A DNA stretch of 64,000 nt. Origin: Ruminococcus sp. Lineage in GTDB: Bacteria > Bacillota > Clostridia > Oscillospirales > Ruminococcaceae. The position numbers and the translations under genes are program-made. The notes under the pieces are model-generated. The model saw nothing but the letters and a program-made list of their open reading frames with translations. It was not told the DNA's origin and ran no database searches. Shown here in pieces: positions 1 through 7,686 of the stretch (position 1 is the first letter of the stretch; each line of letters begins with the position of its first letter). Location: positions 1-64,000 of the forward strand of contig NZ_JAFUAG010000031.1 in the NCBI RefSeq assembly GCF_017464355.1. Reading direction: 5' to 3'.

Positions 1-54
1 AAGTTCAGATCCCCAAACGAGGTGCTTGAAGATCACCTGTCTGTAATGTGGTGA
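1..54 (+). CDS. C-terminal end of an unidentified protein (partial)
   Basis: The first 54 bases read as 18 codons ending in TGA, with a tail of the type ...VLEDHLSVMW. A strong inverted repeat follows at once, as expected after a gene. The gene starts outside the window and too little is visible to name it. The frame could also be chance. Confidence 0.3.
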   Translation, partial: KFRSPNEVLEDHLSVMW

Positions 55-57
55 GCC

Positions 58-108
58 GCAAATTTCCCTCTCTCCGTCGCCTACGGCTCCTCCAAGAGGG
101 AAATTTGC
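58..108. repeat. 14-bp inverted repeat, probable terminator or small palindromic element
   Basis: GCAAATTTCCCTCT (58-71) pairs perfectly with 95-108, and a smaller CCGT/ACGG hairpin sits in the loop. It lies directly after the stop codon at 52-54. No strong T run follows, so it may be a palindromic repeat unit instead of a simple intrinsic terminator. Confidence 0.5.
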
Positions 109-201
109 AATTATTTGCTTAACATCTTATTTTTTTGAGGGTTAGTGTCCAAGATCATTGACAAGTGTACAACAGACCCGGGAGAAAAATTCAAAAACCA
201 C

Positions 202-230
202 TTGACAAATGGTTGCTGATGTGCTATAAT
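202..230 (+). promoter_or_regulatory. Consensus sigma-A promoter of the interrupted tRNA-Leu
   Basis: TTGACA (202-207), 17-bp spacer, TATAAT (225-230), with an extended -10 (TGC before TATAAT). It lies about 30 bp ahead of the tRNA 5' half at 261. It is a stable-RNA promoter of the host gene and now reads into the island's left end. Confidence 0.85.
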
Positions 231-260
231 ATATTACGTTGCAAAACGAAAAACAAAAAT

Positions 261-295
261 GCAGGTATGGCGGAATTGGCAGACGCGCTAGCTTC
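261..295 (+). pseudogene. 5' half of host tRNA-Leu(CAG), split by island integration
   Basis: These 35 bases match the 5' half of the intact tRNA-Leu at 63623-63709 exactly: acceptor strand, D-arm with AATTGGC, and 5' side of the anticodon stem. The match stops at the TC of the anticodon loop, where unrelated sequence begins. The missing 3' half is at 17088-17139. Confidence 0.9.
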
Positions 296-314
296 GGCTG
301 ACGTAACGACAGTG
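276..314 (+). other. attL: left junction of the serine-recombinase island
   Basis: Host tRNA sequence up to TC (294-295) is joined to the island arm GGCTGACGTAACGACAGTG (296-314). The reverse complement of this arm matches 14 of 19 positions of the arm at the right junction (17067-17085). Confidence 0.82.
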
Positions 315-376
315 TATTTATTATACTGAGCCAAGCCACTGCGGAAAATGTGGATCAGTACGGTAACAGTACCCAC

Positions 377-400
377 CTCGGCTTTCGGATTTGAGCCGAG
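377..400 (+). other. Hairpin between tRNA 5' half and island tRNA-Leu
   Basis: CTCGGCT (377-383) pairs with AGCCGAG (394-400). The following bases are TAAAAGTTTC, so there is no good T run for termination. It may act as a processing or spacer structure in the read-through transcript from the host promoter at 202-230. Confidence 0.4.
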
Positions 401-422
401 TAAAAGTTTCAAATTCTTATAT

Positions 423-509
423 GCAGGTATGGCGGAATAGGCAGACGCGCTAGCTTCAGGTGCTAGTGGGGGCAACCCCGTGGAGGTTCAAGTCCTCTTA
501 CCTGCACCA
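423..509 (+). tRNA. tRNA-Leu(CAG), complete copy carried by the island
   Basis: 87 nt including encoded CCA. The acceptor stem is GCAGGTA/TACCTGC, the anticodon loop is TTCAGGT (anticodon CAG), and there is a long class II variable arm GTGGGGGCAACCCCGT. It differs from the host-type gene in the D-loop (AATAGGC instead of AATTGGC), the variable arm and the T-arm stem. It has no good promoter of its own between 315 and 422 and probably depends on the host promoter at 202-230. Confidence 0.95.
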
Positions 510-512
510 CTA

Positions 513-537
513 AAAGCTCGTATTTACGGGCTTTTTT
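513..537 (+). terminator. Intrinsic terminator of the island tRNA-Leu
   Basis: AAAGCTCG (513-520) pairs with CGGGCTTT (527-534) and is followed by a T run. Confidence 0.75.
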
Positions 538-589
538 GTTTGTATAGAGTTTTTTATATTCTGGGATTTTAAATGGGAGGAATGAATAT

Positions 590-1531
590 ATGGGTAATAA
601 AAGGCTTTTCTTAAGTCATTCAACTCAAGATAAAAATGTTGTAACCGCTTTTGTGAACTTTATGTTTACCATTGGGCTTAAAAGTGAGGATATTATCTGT
701 ACATCTGTTCCATCAACAAAAATACCTAACAGCGAAGATATATATGATTATTTGAATAAAGCACTTAACGATGAGATTTATGTTATTTTCTTTCTTTCAG
801 ATAATTATTATTCAAGCACAGTTTGTTTAAATGAGATGGGTGCTGCATGGTTAAAAAAGGCAGACAGTTTAAATTTACTTTTAGCAGGTTTCGATTTTGC
901 TGATATCAGAGGCGTAGTAAATAAAAATAAAGTTGGAATAAAATTAGGTACTTGTGATGAGATGTCAAAGGCTTCACTTAATGAATTCAAAGATACGTTA
1001 TATGATTTATTTGGAATAACTGTCAATCAAAATGTATGGGAGACAGCACGAGATACTTTTTTAAATGCTACCATTGATAATTCCAGATACTTTAATATGT
1101 TATTTTCCCGTAGTTATTGCATCGGTGATCTTGAGCATGATGGATGCAAAATTATAAAAAAAGAATCATCCTCTAATATGGTCAATGTAGCCATTGACTT
1201 TTCAAAAACTGACAGTAAGTTGTCAAGTATAGTTTTCTTCAATGGAAGAAGAAATTTCACCAGTCATTTTATTAACAAAAGAAATTTGTGCTTTGAAGCA
1301 TATGCCGAGACTGGAATAAGTTGTGTAGATGTTGAATTAAAACTTGGTGATGTTGACATAAGGTATGAAATTTATTTAAATGATGATGAAAAGAACTTTA
1401 AAATACCTTTAGTACAATTTTGCGAATATTTATCATTTTGGGAAGATGTGCCTGAAATAAAATTTGTTATTCATCGCAAAAGTGTTACTGCTCCGGGAAA
1501 ACTTACGATTAAGAATTTACGAATCGAATAA
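590..1531 (+). CDS. TIR-domain protein with a C-terminal beta-sandwich-like domain
   Basis: 313 residues. Residues 1-145 are a TIR domain: the opening strand LFLSHSTQD, a central VIFFLSDNYYSS strand, and CLNEMGAAW, where Glu82 sits at the position of the catalytic glutamate of NADase TIR domains. Residues about 185-313 look like an all-beta domain of the galactose-binding/CIA30 type (alternating strands ending in GKLTIKNLRIE). No membrane segment or signal peptide is present, so it is cytosolic. The ATG at 590 has GGGAGG nine bases upstream. The gene stands alone between the island tRNA and the recombinase, a common place for defence cargo. NADase or signalling activity in phage defence is inferred from the family; the C-terminal domain's ligand is unknown. 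Confidence 0.75.
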   Translation: MGNKRLFLSHSTQDKNVVTAFVNFMFTIGLKSEDIICTSVPSTKIPNSEDIYDYLNKALNDEIYVIFFLSDNYYSSTVCLNEMGAAWLKKADSLNLLLAGFDFADIRGVVNKNKVGIKLGTCDEMSKASLNEFKDTLYDLFGITVNQNVWETARDTFLNATIDNSRYFNMLFSRSYCIGDLEHDGCKIIKKESSSNMVNVAIDFSKTDSKLSSIVFFNGRRNFTSHFINKRNLCFEAYAETGISCVDVELKLGDVDIRYEIYLNDDEKNFKIPLVQFCEYLSFWEDVPEIKFVIHRKSVTAPGKLTIKNLRIE

Positions 1532-1537
1532 AATATC

Positions 1538-1568
1538 AAAGCCGCAGAGTTTTCTCCTGCGGCTTTTC
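1538..1568. terminator. Bidirectional terminator between TIR gene and recombinase
   Basis: AAAGCCGCAG (1538-1547) pairs with CTGCGGCTTT (1557-1566). It sits between two convergent stop codons at 1531 and 1572 and can serve both genes. Confidence 0.8.
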
Positions 1569-1571
1569 CGT

Positions 1572-3155
1572 TTAATCATCATCGGGACTCACATAAACCG
1601 CTACCGACCCATTCCAATTCCCGTTCATTTCAAACTCAATGTCAAGGCTCTTGTCCTCGTTCTGATGGATAGTCACTTGCCGTACCAGCATTCGCAGGTG
1701 CGTGTCGCTGATGTGTCCTTCCTCCATAATCTCTGCTATGACCTCGGAGGTCTTTTGCAGACTTTTGCGCCGTTCTTTGCTCACTCGGTCGAACTCTCTG
1801 CATTCGTCAATCTTTTGGCGTAGCTCGGCTATCTGCTTTTCTCTGTCCGCTATCATCTTGTTGTACAACTCGCTGTGTTCACGATCGTTCATTCTGTCGA
1901 TGACCAGCCCCTCTATCTCGCGGCTAAGACCTATGATCGTGGTTTCGTACTGCGATATCTGTCTCTCGTAAATGGGTTTCTTCCTGTTCCACTCTCGCAC
2001 AATATTATCGTATTTGTCAGCTTCGGCAAGTATACATTCCTGTAGGCTGCGTACCTCGTCAGTAATCAACTCGTCAAGCTGACTTTCCCTTACAAGATGC
2101 GCGGTGCAGTATTGCTTACCGTATCGGTGGTTGCTGTTGCAGGTGTACTCAACGTATTCGGTGTCTTTCCATTTGCGAGTTCGTGCGATAAGGCTCGCAC
2201 CGCACTCGGCACATTTTATTATACCCGAGTAGCGGTGTATCTTTCTGCCGCCCGACGCCCTCGGTCTTATCTCGGCTCTCTGTGCAAGCAGGAACTGCGC
2301 TTGATTCCACACGCTTTCCGCAATTATTGCTTCGCAAAAATTTGGATGTCTGAACTGTTCCTCAGTGGGAACGGTAGTCTTTGATTTGCGTATCTTGCTA
2401 GACACAGTCTTGTGATTGACCATTATGCCGATATAAAGCTCATTGGTGAGAATGCGCTTGATTGCAGTCTGCACCCACAGATACTTTTTGCTTATGCTCG
2501 GCTTCCAGTCGGCTATCCTGCGGCGCATATAAAATTCGGGAGATTTTATCCCCCGCTCATTCAGCTTCTTTGCAATTGTAGTTGTGCCGTACCCCTCGAT
2601 GTAGAGGTCGAATATCTCTCTGATTATCTCGGCGGCTTCCTCGTCAATGCAGACCTTGTTCGTATTCTTATCCTTGTAATATCCCATCGGCAGCGTTTCG
2701 ATCAAGCCTTTGTCCTTTTGCTTCTGACGAACTCCGGCGCTGACCTTACGAGAGATGTCTTTGCAGTACAGGTCGTTTATGATCTGCTTGAAGCCGATTA
2801 TCAGATCGTCATTTTCATTGAAGCTGTCGATACCCTCAGTGACCGATACCACGTTTACGTTATTCTCGGTGAGGTAGTCAAGGAACAGCGCAGTCTGAGT
2901 CCTATGTCTGCCTAGGCGGCTCAGATCCTTTACAAGCACAGTATCTATGATCCCTTTGTCAACCGCATCTTCTATTTTTATGATTCCGTCACGTTCAAAG
3001 GTCAAGCCGGTCACGTTATCATCGAAGCTCTCTCCGACTATTTCGTATTCGTTCTGATTGGCATAGTCTGTGATGATACGCCGCTGGTTCTGCAGGCTGT
3101 TCAATTCCTGATCCTCGTCTTTTGAAAGTCTGAAATAAATCCATGCTCTTTTCAT
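1572..3155 (-). CDS. Large serine recombinase (site-specific integrase of the island)
   Basis: 527 residues from the ATG at 3155, which has GAGGAGTG just upstream; a longer reading frame to 3224 lacks a ribosome site. The N-terminal resolvase domain opens with YFRLSKDED (nucleophile Ser11) and contains DLSRLGRH. A recombinase domain follows (about 160-290), then a zinc ribbon with CAECG and a second cysteine pair (about 320-360), and a coiled coil (about 390-480), the usual order in large serine integrases. It most likely cuts at the TC core in the tRNA-Leu anticodon loop, since the rebuilt attP (arms 17067-17085 and 296-314) is symmetric about that dinucleotide. It is the only recombinase on the island. 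Confidence 0.93.
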   Translation of the reverse strand: MKRAWIYFRLSKDEDQELNSLQNQRRIITDYANQNEYEIVGESFDDNVTGLTFERDGIIKIEDAVDKGIIDTVLVKDLSRLGRHRTQTALFLDYLTENNVNVVSVTEGIDSFNENDDLIIGFKQIINDLYCKDISRKVSAGVRQKQKDKGLIETLPMGYYKDKNTNKVCIDEEAAEIIREIFDLYIEGYGTTTIAKKLNERGIKSPEFYMRRRIADWKPSISKKYLWVQTAIKRILTNELYIGIMVNHKTVSSKIRKSKTTVPTEEQFRHPNFCEAIIAESVWNQAQFLLAQRAEIRPRASGGRKIHRYSGIIKCAECGASLIARTRKWKDTEYVEYTCNSNHRYGKQYCTAHLVRESQLDELITDEVRSLQECILAEADKYDNIVREWNRKKPIYERQISQYETTIIGLSREIEGLVIDRMNDREHSELYNKMIADREKQIAELRQKIDECREFDRVSKERRKSLQKTSEVIAEIMEEGHISDTHLRMLVRQVTIHQNEDKSLDIEFEMNGNWNGSVAVYVSPDDD

Positions 3156-3252
3156 TTGATCACTCCTCGTATAAAAATTGGTATGGTTGTCAGCAGCACC
3201 CTGCTCTCTGTCACGACAAACCATACCACAAAAGAATTCACATATCCAGCTT

Positions 3253-3435
3253 TCACGCCGTTTTTTCAGAAATTTCTACCTTACCAACAGAATCACTCTG
3301 CGCTAATTTGGGCACTCTGTTCGAATCAAGGTAGCTGCGTATCAGCCCCTCCATAAAAAAATCGAACGTCTTTTTGTCACCGTTAAATCTGAACGTTACC
3401 GAATTGATCTTAGGCATTTCGCTTTTTCTTGCCAT
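3253..3435 (-). CDS. Small protein upstream of the recombinase, function unknown
   Basis: 60 residues, starting MARKSEMPKINSVTF. A good ribosome site (CAGGAGTG) precedes the ATG at 3435. It has a short beta-like start (NSVTFRFNG) then a helix (FDFFMEGLIRSYL), no membrane segment. It lies 97 bp upstream of the recombinase on the same strand and is probably co-transcribed. Small genes beside serine integrases sometimes encode directionality factors, but nothing in this sequence proves that role. Confidence 0.55.
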   Translation of the reverse strand: MARKSEMPKINSVTFRFNGDKKTFDFFMEGLIRSYLDSNRVPKLAQSDSVGKVEISEKTA

Positions 3436-3525
3436 AAATTTGTCACACTCCTGTTCGTCATTATTGATTTTTTATTGCTTGTGGATTTTGAATTGTTCAT
3501 TTTTAAATCGTCCTTTCATTTTTTT

Positions 3526-3676
3526 AAGGGGTCGGTGAAACACCGTACCCTTAGGTGCTGCCGTTTTAGAAACACCTATGACATGGTGTTTTACCGCCCC
3601 ATGATGACGGGATATCCTATCCCGTCATACCGAATTCCAAATTCGGGAACTCGGTATCAACTTAACCTTGAGTTAA
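3526..3676. other. Cluster of consecutive hairpins (possible origin, oriT or structured RNA)
   Basis: Five to six inverted repeats follow each other with almost no gaps: AAGGG..CGGTG/CACCG..CCCTT (3526-3552), TAGGTG/CACCTA (3552-3578), CATGG/CCATG (3582-3603), a perfect 11-bp stem ATGACGGGATA with a TCC loop (3604-3628), CCGAATT/AATTCGG (3630-3646) and TTAAC/GTTAA (3662-3676). None has a terminator T run except in part. The region lies between the small gene 3253-3435 and the RHH genes and holds no credible ORF. Confidence 0.6.
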
Positions 3677-3729
3677 AACCTACCATCGTGTTTACCGACG
3701 TTAGAAAAACTTTGTGTGACTCCCTATTC

Positions 3730-4146
3730 TTAGGACTCATCATCATATATACCCTCTTGGTAGTTCCGAGTTATTAAATCGTCAAGATTTATCTTACCTC
3801 TCGTCCTGCGAACATTGTTCACCGCTTCACGCCTGATGTCTTTCAGTTCATTCATGCTGACCTCAAATGTGTCAGCAAGGATAGCGATCAGCATTTCAAC
3901 CTCGACAGCATATCTAAACAAGCCTTTTGATATTTTGGTTATGCCGTTGTCTGATGCCTGCGCTATGCACTCTGCAAGTTCCGGCACAAGTACATCTGAC
4001 TTATCTTTGATAGTCCTTGTTGCAAGGAATAGTTTAAGCGACTGCTCTATCAACTCCGAGCGGCTGATGTTGTGCTGCGTGCAGTAGTCGTCACACTCAG
4101 CAAGCACACCGCTCAACACATATATTCCCGTTCTGATCTTCTCCAA
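3730..4146 (-). CDS. Ribbon-helix-helix-type protein A
   Basis: 138 residues. The N-terminus (RTGIYVLSGVLAECDDYC..ISRSELIEQSLKLFLA) fits a ribbon-helix-helix DNA-binding fold. The C-terminal half is helical with KGLFRYAVEVEMLIAILAD and a conserved DIRREAVNNVRRTRGKI stretch that also appears, diverged, in the gene just upstream. Only two bases separate it from that gene, so the pair is translationally coupled. Family and position next to a hairpin cluster and a RepA-like ATPase suggest a role in replication, partition or transcription control of the island. This is inference. Confidence 0.6.
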   Translation of the reverse strand: MEKIRTGIYVLSGVLAECDDYCTQHNISRSELIEQSLKLFLATRTIKDKSDVLVPELAECIAQASDNGITKISKGLFRYAVEVEMLIAILADTFEVSMNELKDIRREAVNNVRRTRGKINLDDLITRNYQEGIYDDES

Positions 4147-4148
4147 GA

Positions 4149-4556
4149 TTACTCCTCCTTCTGATATTTGTAGGCTCGGCGGAAATCAATGATGCCATTT
4201 ATCTTACGGACATCGTCCACGCACATTCCGTACAGCTTGCCCACATCGCTCTCGTCAACATCTGATACTGCCGCAAGTATGTGAGACTGTATTGCAGACT
4301 CAACTGCTAACTTGAACAGTGCTCTGCTGATACGTTGTTCCGAGCCTTTGACGATACCATCCATTACGGATGATACCACCGAGTTGAGATACTCTGTAAC
4401 ATTATCCGAACTGCAATCGAGATATCCCGCATAAAACTTGATTGCCTTTTCAATAAATTCGCTCTGAGATTTAGCATTCGCCTCCGACAAATGACTGACC
4501 ATTAGCTCTTTGGTTTCGGGGTAGAGCCACACCGCCTGCTTTTCCTTGTTTGCCAT
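4149..4556 (-). CDS. Ribbon-helix-helix-type protein B, paralogue of protein A
   Basis: 135 residues. It begins KQAVWLYPETKELMVSHL..SQSEFIEKAIKFYAGYL, a typical ribbon-helix-helix N-terminus. The C-terminal part shares a pattern with protein A: ISRALFKLAVE, ILAAV, VDDVRKINGIIDF. The two were probably made by tandem duplication and may form a heterodimer. The gene has AAAGGAGGCG before its ATG at 4556. Confidence 0.6.
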   Translation of the reverse strand: MANKEKQAVWLYPETKELMVSHLSEANAKSQSEFIEKAIKFYAGYLDCSSDNVTEYLNSVVSSVMDGIVKGSEQRISRALFKLAVESAIQSHILAAVSDVDESDVGKLYGMCVDDVRKINGIIDFRRAYKYQKEE

Positions 4557-4980
4557 AAAACGCCTCCTTTAATACTGTTCGATTTCTCTTTTATGCTGAT
4601 ATTTCGGTCATGATTTCGGCAAGTTACCCTGTCACAGTAACACATTCCAAAACCGCAACCCCTAAAAATATTACACAATACCTTGCCGAAAAGCCCCAAT
4701 TTGCGGTCGGCTTTGCCGGTCGCTGTGAACGTTCAGGCGGCTTCGACGCCTGAACTTTAACCTGCGATCCTTTTCTCCCTACGCCATAGGTACTCTCGCA
4801 TAGGGCGGTCTGTGCAATATGCCGACTGCCGTTTTTTTACTCCATTTTTATCATCTTCCTTCTGTTAAAAATTCTTTTGCCGTATCTCGCCCACAAACGC
4901 CGACAAATGCCCTGTGTGGCGTTTTCAGGACGGCGGTGGTTAAACTACCCGACCTCGGCTGTGGGAGGGCACACATCGCC
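4557..4980. other. Gene-free stretch with inverted repeats
   Basis: No credible ORF. GTTCAGGCG (4731-4739) pairs perfectly with CGCCTGAAC (4747-4755), and a second imperfect repeat CCCTA/TAGGG surrounds 4777-4805. The region separates the RepA-like gene from the RHH pair on the same strand and could hold their promoter or another origin or transfer site. Confidence 0.4.
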
Positions 4981-6282
4981 TCACGTTTTGTTTCTGAACT
5001 CCGGCACAAGGATACCACGCTCCTGATAAATCTGCGCTCTGATTTTGGCGGCGCTGCGGTTGATTAGGTCATCAATAGAGAACCTCACGATAGGTACTTG
5101 CTTGCCGTCGATGAGAACATACTCAGGGTCGGCAGCACCGTCAGCAGGGACAGCAACTGTGGGCGCAGGGTCAGTAAAAATGTCTGCGCTTGTACTGACA
5201 TCATCAACCGCAGATGCCGCATTTTCAACGGTTTCTGAACAGTTCGTGCTGTCTGGAGTGACGGCAGGGTCAGCAGTTTGAGGCTGCTTGGGCATCAGTA
5301 TTTTACCGTCACTACTGTCACTATTTTTATCATAGCGCAGCAGCAGAAGTCTCTGCCCGTTACTGCGCTTCGGCTCAAAGGTCACGCCCAAGTCACGCAG
5401 CTCATAAGCCTTGCGGAACAGATCTCGTGTTAGTCGGTTGGCAAAATATTCACCTCCAAACTTTGCTTTCAGCAGACCGCACAGCTCCGTTGCCGAGCCT
5501 TTGAACGCACACAACTCTGTCATCAAGTCATGCACAGCGAAAGGAAAAGTATCCGGTGGCTTGTCCGTATGCTCGTCGGCAAGCACCCACTTTGCACTCT
5601 GCTTAGTCAGCGACAGCTCCTGATCTTCTATGTCACGCCCGGTGACATAGAGCACAGCTTGCATACCACCTCTCTTATCTTTTTTCAGCACCAGCTGACC
5701 GTCAGTCGCACCGCTTAGACCTGTGCTGCCGGAGATCATATTGAACGGGTCGCTGTCCGCAGCCTTGCGCAGGTGGTGAACAAGAACTACCGTTATCCCA
5801 AGCTGCTCCGCCAGATTTTTCAGCGGAACGATCTCAGCGTAGTCGCTGCCGTAGCTCGACTCTGTTTCGTTACGCACCATCTGTAAGGTGTCGATGACAA
5901 CGAGTCGCAGGTCATCATGCTCGGACTTGAACTTGATGATCTGTTCCTCCAGACCATTGCCGATGGTGTCAGCTTTAAGAGCAAAGAACAACTTGTCCGA
6001 CGGCTCATCAGTCAGTTCGTAGAGCCGGCTTTGGATTCGCTGGTAGCTGTCCTCCAGGCAGAAGTATAATGCCGAGCCTTGTTGAGTCTGGCGGTCAAGC
6101 AGCTTTTCTCCTTTCGCTATAGACAGACACAGCTCCAACGAAAACCACGACTTGCCTACCTTTGGCGAGCCTGCAAGTATGAATAGACCTTGTGCTATCA
6201 AGCCTTCGACAGCGAACTGTGTTGGCTTGTAGATTGTTGTCATGATCTCCTCGCAGGACTTTGTGATGAGTTTCTTCATCAT
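4981..6282 (-). CDS. RepA-like AAA ATPase (DnaB/RecA-fold, replication-type)
   Basis: 433 residues. Walker A is GSPKVGKSW (about residues 38-46), followed by the strand ALYFCLEDS typical of RepA/AAA_25 helicases, Walker B LVVIDTL and a sensor-like VVLVHHLRK. The central domain ends near residue 240; a winged-helix-like part follows, then a low-complexity Ala/Asp/Pro/Ser segment (about 330-385) and a short C-terminal tail. Such ATPases act in plasmid or island replication or as hexameric helicases. Two starts are possible: ATG 6282 (GGAG upstream) and ATG 6243 (GAGGAGATC upstream). Confidence 0.72.
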   Translation of the reverse strand: MMKKLITKSCEEIMTTIYKPTQFAVEGLIAQGLFILAGSPKVGKSWFSLELCLSIAKGEKLLDRQTQQGSALYFCLEDSYQRIQSRLYELTDEPSDKLFFALKADTIGNGLEEQIIKFKSEHDDLRLVVIDTLQMVRNETESSYGSDYAEIVPLKNLAEQLGITVVLVHHLRKAADSDPFNMISGSTGLSGATDGQLVLKKDKRGGMQAVLYVTGRDIEDQELSLTKQSAKWVLADEHTDKPPDTFPFAVHDLMTELCAFKGSATELCGLLKAKFGGEYFANRLTRDLFRKAYELRDLGVTFEPKRSNGQRLLLLRYDKNSDSSDGKILMPKQPQTADPAVTPDSTNCSETVENAASAVDDVSTSADIFTDPAPTVAVPADGAADPEYVLIDGKQVPIVRFSIDDLINRSAAKIRAQIYQERGILVPEFRNKT

Positions 6283-6307
6283 ATCAACTCCTTATACAAT
6301 ATTAATA

Positions 6308-6330
6308 GCCCCGAACGCTACGCTCGGGGC
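6308..6330. other. GC-rich hairpin upstream of the RepA-like gene
   Basis: GCCCCGA (6308-6314) pairs with TCGGGGC (6324-6330), followed by AATTTT. It lies in the 207-bp divergent region between 6282 and 6490. It could be an attenuator or an operator. Confidence 0.4.
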
Positions 6331-6430
6331 AATTTTGCCTTCCACTATATATATGTTCCGATTTTGAAAAAAGGTATAAAATCACCGGACATTTAATTTT
6401 TGACTTGTGGGACATTTTACATTTAGTCTA

Positions 6431-6460
6431 TTGATTTAGTACGGCGGAGTATGATATAAT
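6431..6460 (+). promoter_or_regulatory. Sigma-A promoter of the DUF6076/sigma gene pair
   Basis: TTGATT (6431-6436), 18-bp spacer, TATAAT (6455-6460), 29 bp before the ATG at 6490. Confidence 0.65.
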
Positions 6461-6489
6461 GGTTAGAAATAGGTTTCGGGAGGTGCTTT

Positions 6490-7686
6490 ATGTTTTCAGA
6501 TTGTGTATTTTGGGTAAAAGGAGATATGATCGAGGTCAACGGTCAGGAATTTATGCTGGGCGAGCTTTCTGCGAGCTGTCTGAACATAACCCCAAAGGAG
6601 TACGAGGAGATCTACGGGCTGTATCAGTCTGCCGAGCTGATACTTGATAAAGAGTTTGGTGAAAAGTCTGCTCAGTGGGCTATGGATATGATAGGTAATT
6701 GGGACAAAGCTGAATTTGATGCTGACAAACTGCCTAACGAACCTGGGCTTGAATATACTCCGCCCGGCAAAGAGGAGTGGCAAAGGCTGAATGATACTCT
6801 GCTGAAGCTGTGCGGTATGATTTTACGGCATAAAATATTTCAAGTCCTTGCAGACCCTAAATATGTTGAAATGCTTGAACAGTTCAACATCATTTCAGAC
6901 GATATGCTCACTTCCGAAACGTGGAAAGGATATGTTGAAACAGCCCATATTCTTGATCCCATAATTAATGACATTTACGATTTCAACAAGACCATTTATT
7001 ATTTTGTTACAGACAATATTATGCACCTCAAAAAGTGTGACCCCGAAAATTATGCGGCGGCATACTATGATTTTATCACTGCACCGAATGCGTACAAGAA
7101 GATCGCAAATCCTATCAATGATCCATATATGAGCTATAGCTTTACAGACAATCTTGATATGAACCTTATCCCAATGGAGACAGCAGAGGGCAGCGGAGAA
7201 TATATAATTGCCGAGTATTACCACGCCGAACGGCTGCAATCGCTGCTGAAGGTCGATTTTTTCAAGGGGTTGATGGTGGGGCATCAGATACGCAGGTGCC
7301 TGAATTGCAACAGTTTTTTCATTGTGAACGGCGGCTACAAGACCAAATACTGCGATATGCCCTCACCCGAGAATCCGAATAGGACGTGTAATCAAATGGC
7401 ATTTGCCAAGAAAAAGCCGAAGGAGAAAAATGCCGATAACCCAAAGTATCAGAGCTATCAGCGGTGCATTGCAAGGCTTACAAAGAGCTGTCAGCGAGGG
7501 GCTGTTACAGAAGCTGAGAAACGAACACTTTTAGCTAAAGCAGAGGCGCTTTACCACACAGCTATGACATCGCCCGAATTTACGAACGAGGAATTTGAAC
7601 AGCAGTTAAACTCTGCAAGTCTGTACAAGCTGTGCGGGATAGCGCCGCCGAAGAAAGGACGACCCGGTAAAAAGAATGACAAATGA
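6490..7686 (+). CDS. DUF6076-like zinc-ribbon protein
   Basis: 398 residues, start supported by GGGAGGTG. Most of the protein is an uncharacterised helical region. Near residue 275 lies RRCLNCNSFFIVNGG, then KYCDMP and NRTCNQMA, a four-cysteine zinc ribbon typical of DUF6076 proteins. A basic helical tail ends in PPKKGRPGKKNDK. Its last 11 bases overlap the next gene, a sigma-like factor, so the two are co-translated and probably act together. I recognise the family only by its overall pattern; its biochemical role is unknown. Confidence 0.6.
   Translation: MFSDCVFWVKGDMIEVNGQEFMLGELSASCLNITPKEYEEIYGLYQSAELILDKEFGEKSAQWAMDMIGNWDKAEFDADKLPNEPGLEYTPPGKEEWQRLNDTLLKLCGMILRHKIFQVLADPKYVEMLEQFNIISDDMLTSETWKGYVETAHILDPIINDIYDFNKTIYYFVTDNIMHLKKCDPENYAAAYYDFITAPNAYKKIANPINDPYMSYSFTDNLDMNLIPMETAEGSGEYIIAEYYHAERLQSLLKVDFFKGLMVGHQIRRCLNCNSFFIVNGGYKTKYCDMPSPENPNRTCNQMAFAKKKPKEKNADNPKYQSYQRCIARLTKSCQRGAVTEAEKRTLLAKAEALYHTAMTSPEFTNEEFEQQLNSASLYKLCGIAPPKKGRPGKKNDK

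Noticed and set aside
3526-3676. Hairpin cluster as a run of terminators
   Set aside because: Stems are back to back without T runs and no transcript needs five terminators there.
4502-4699. 65-residue minus-strand ORF
   Set aside because: It overlaps the RHH gene start in another frame and has no ribosome site or recognisable pattern.
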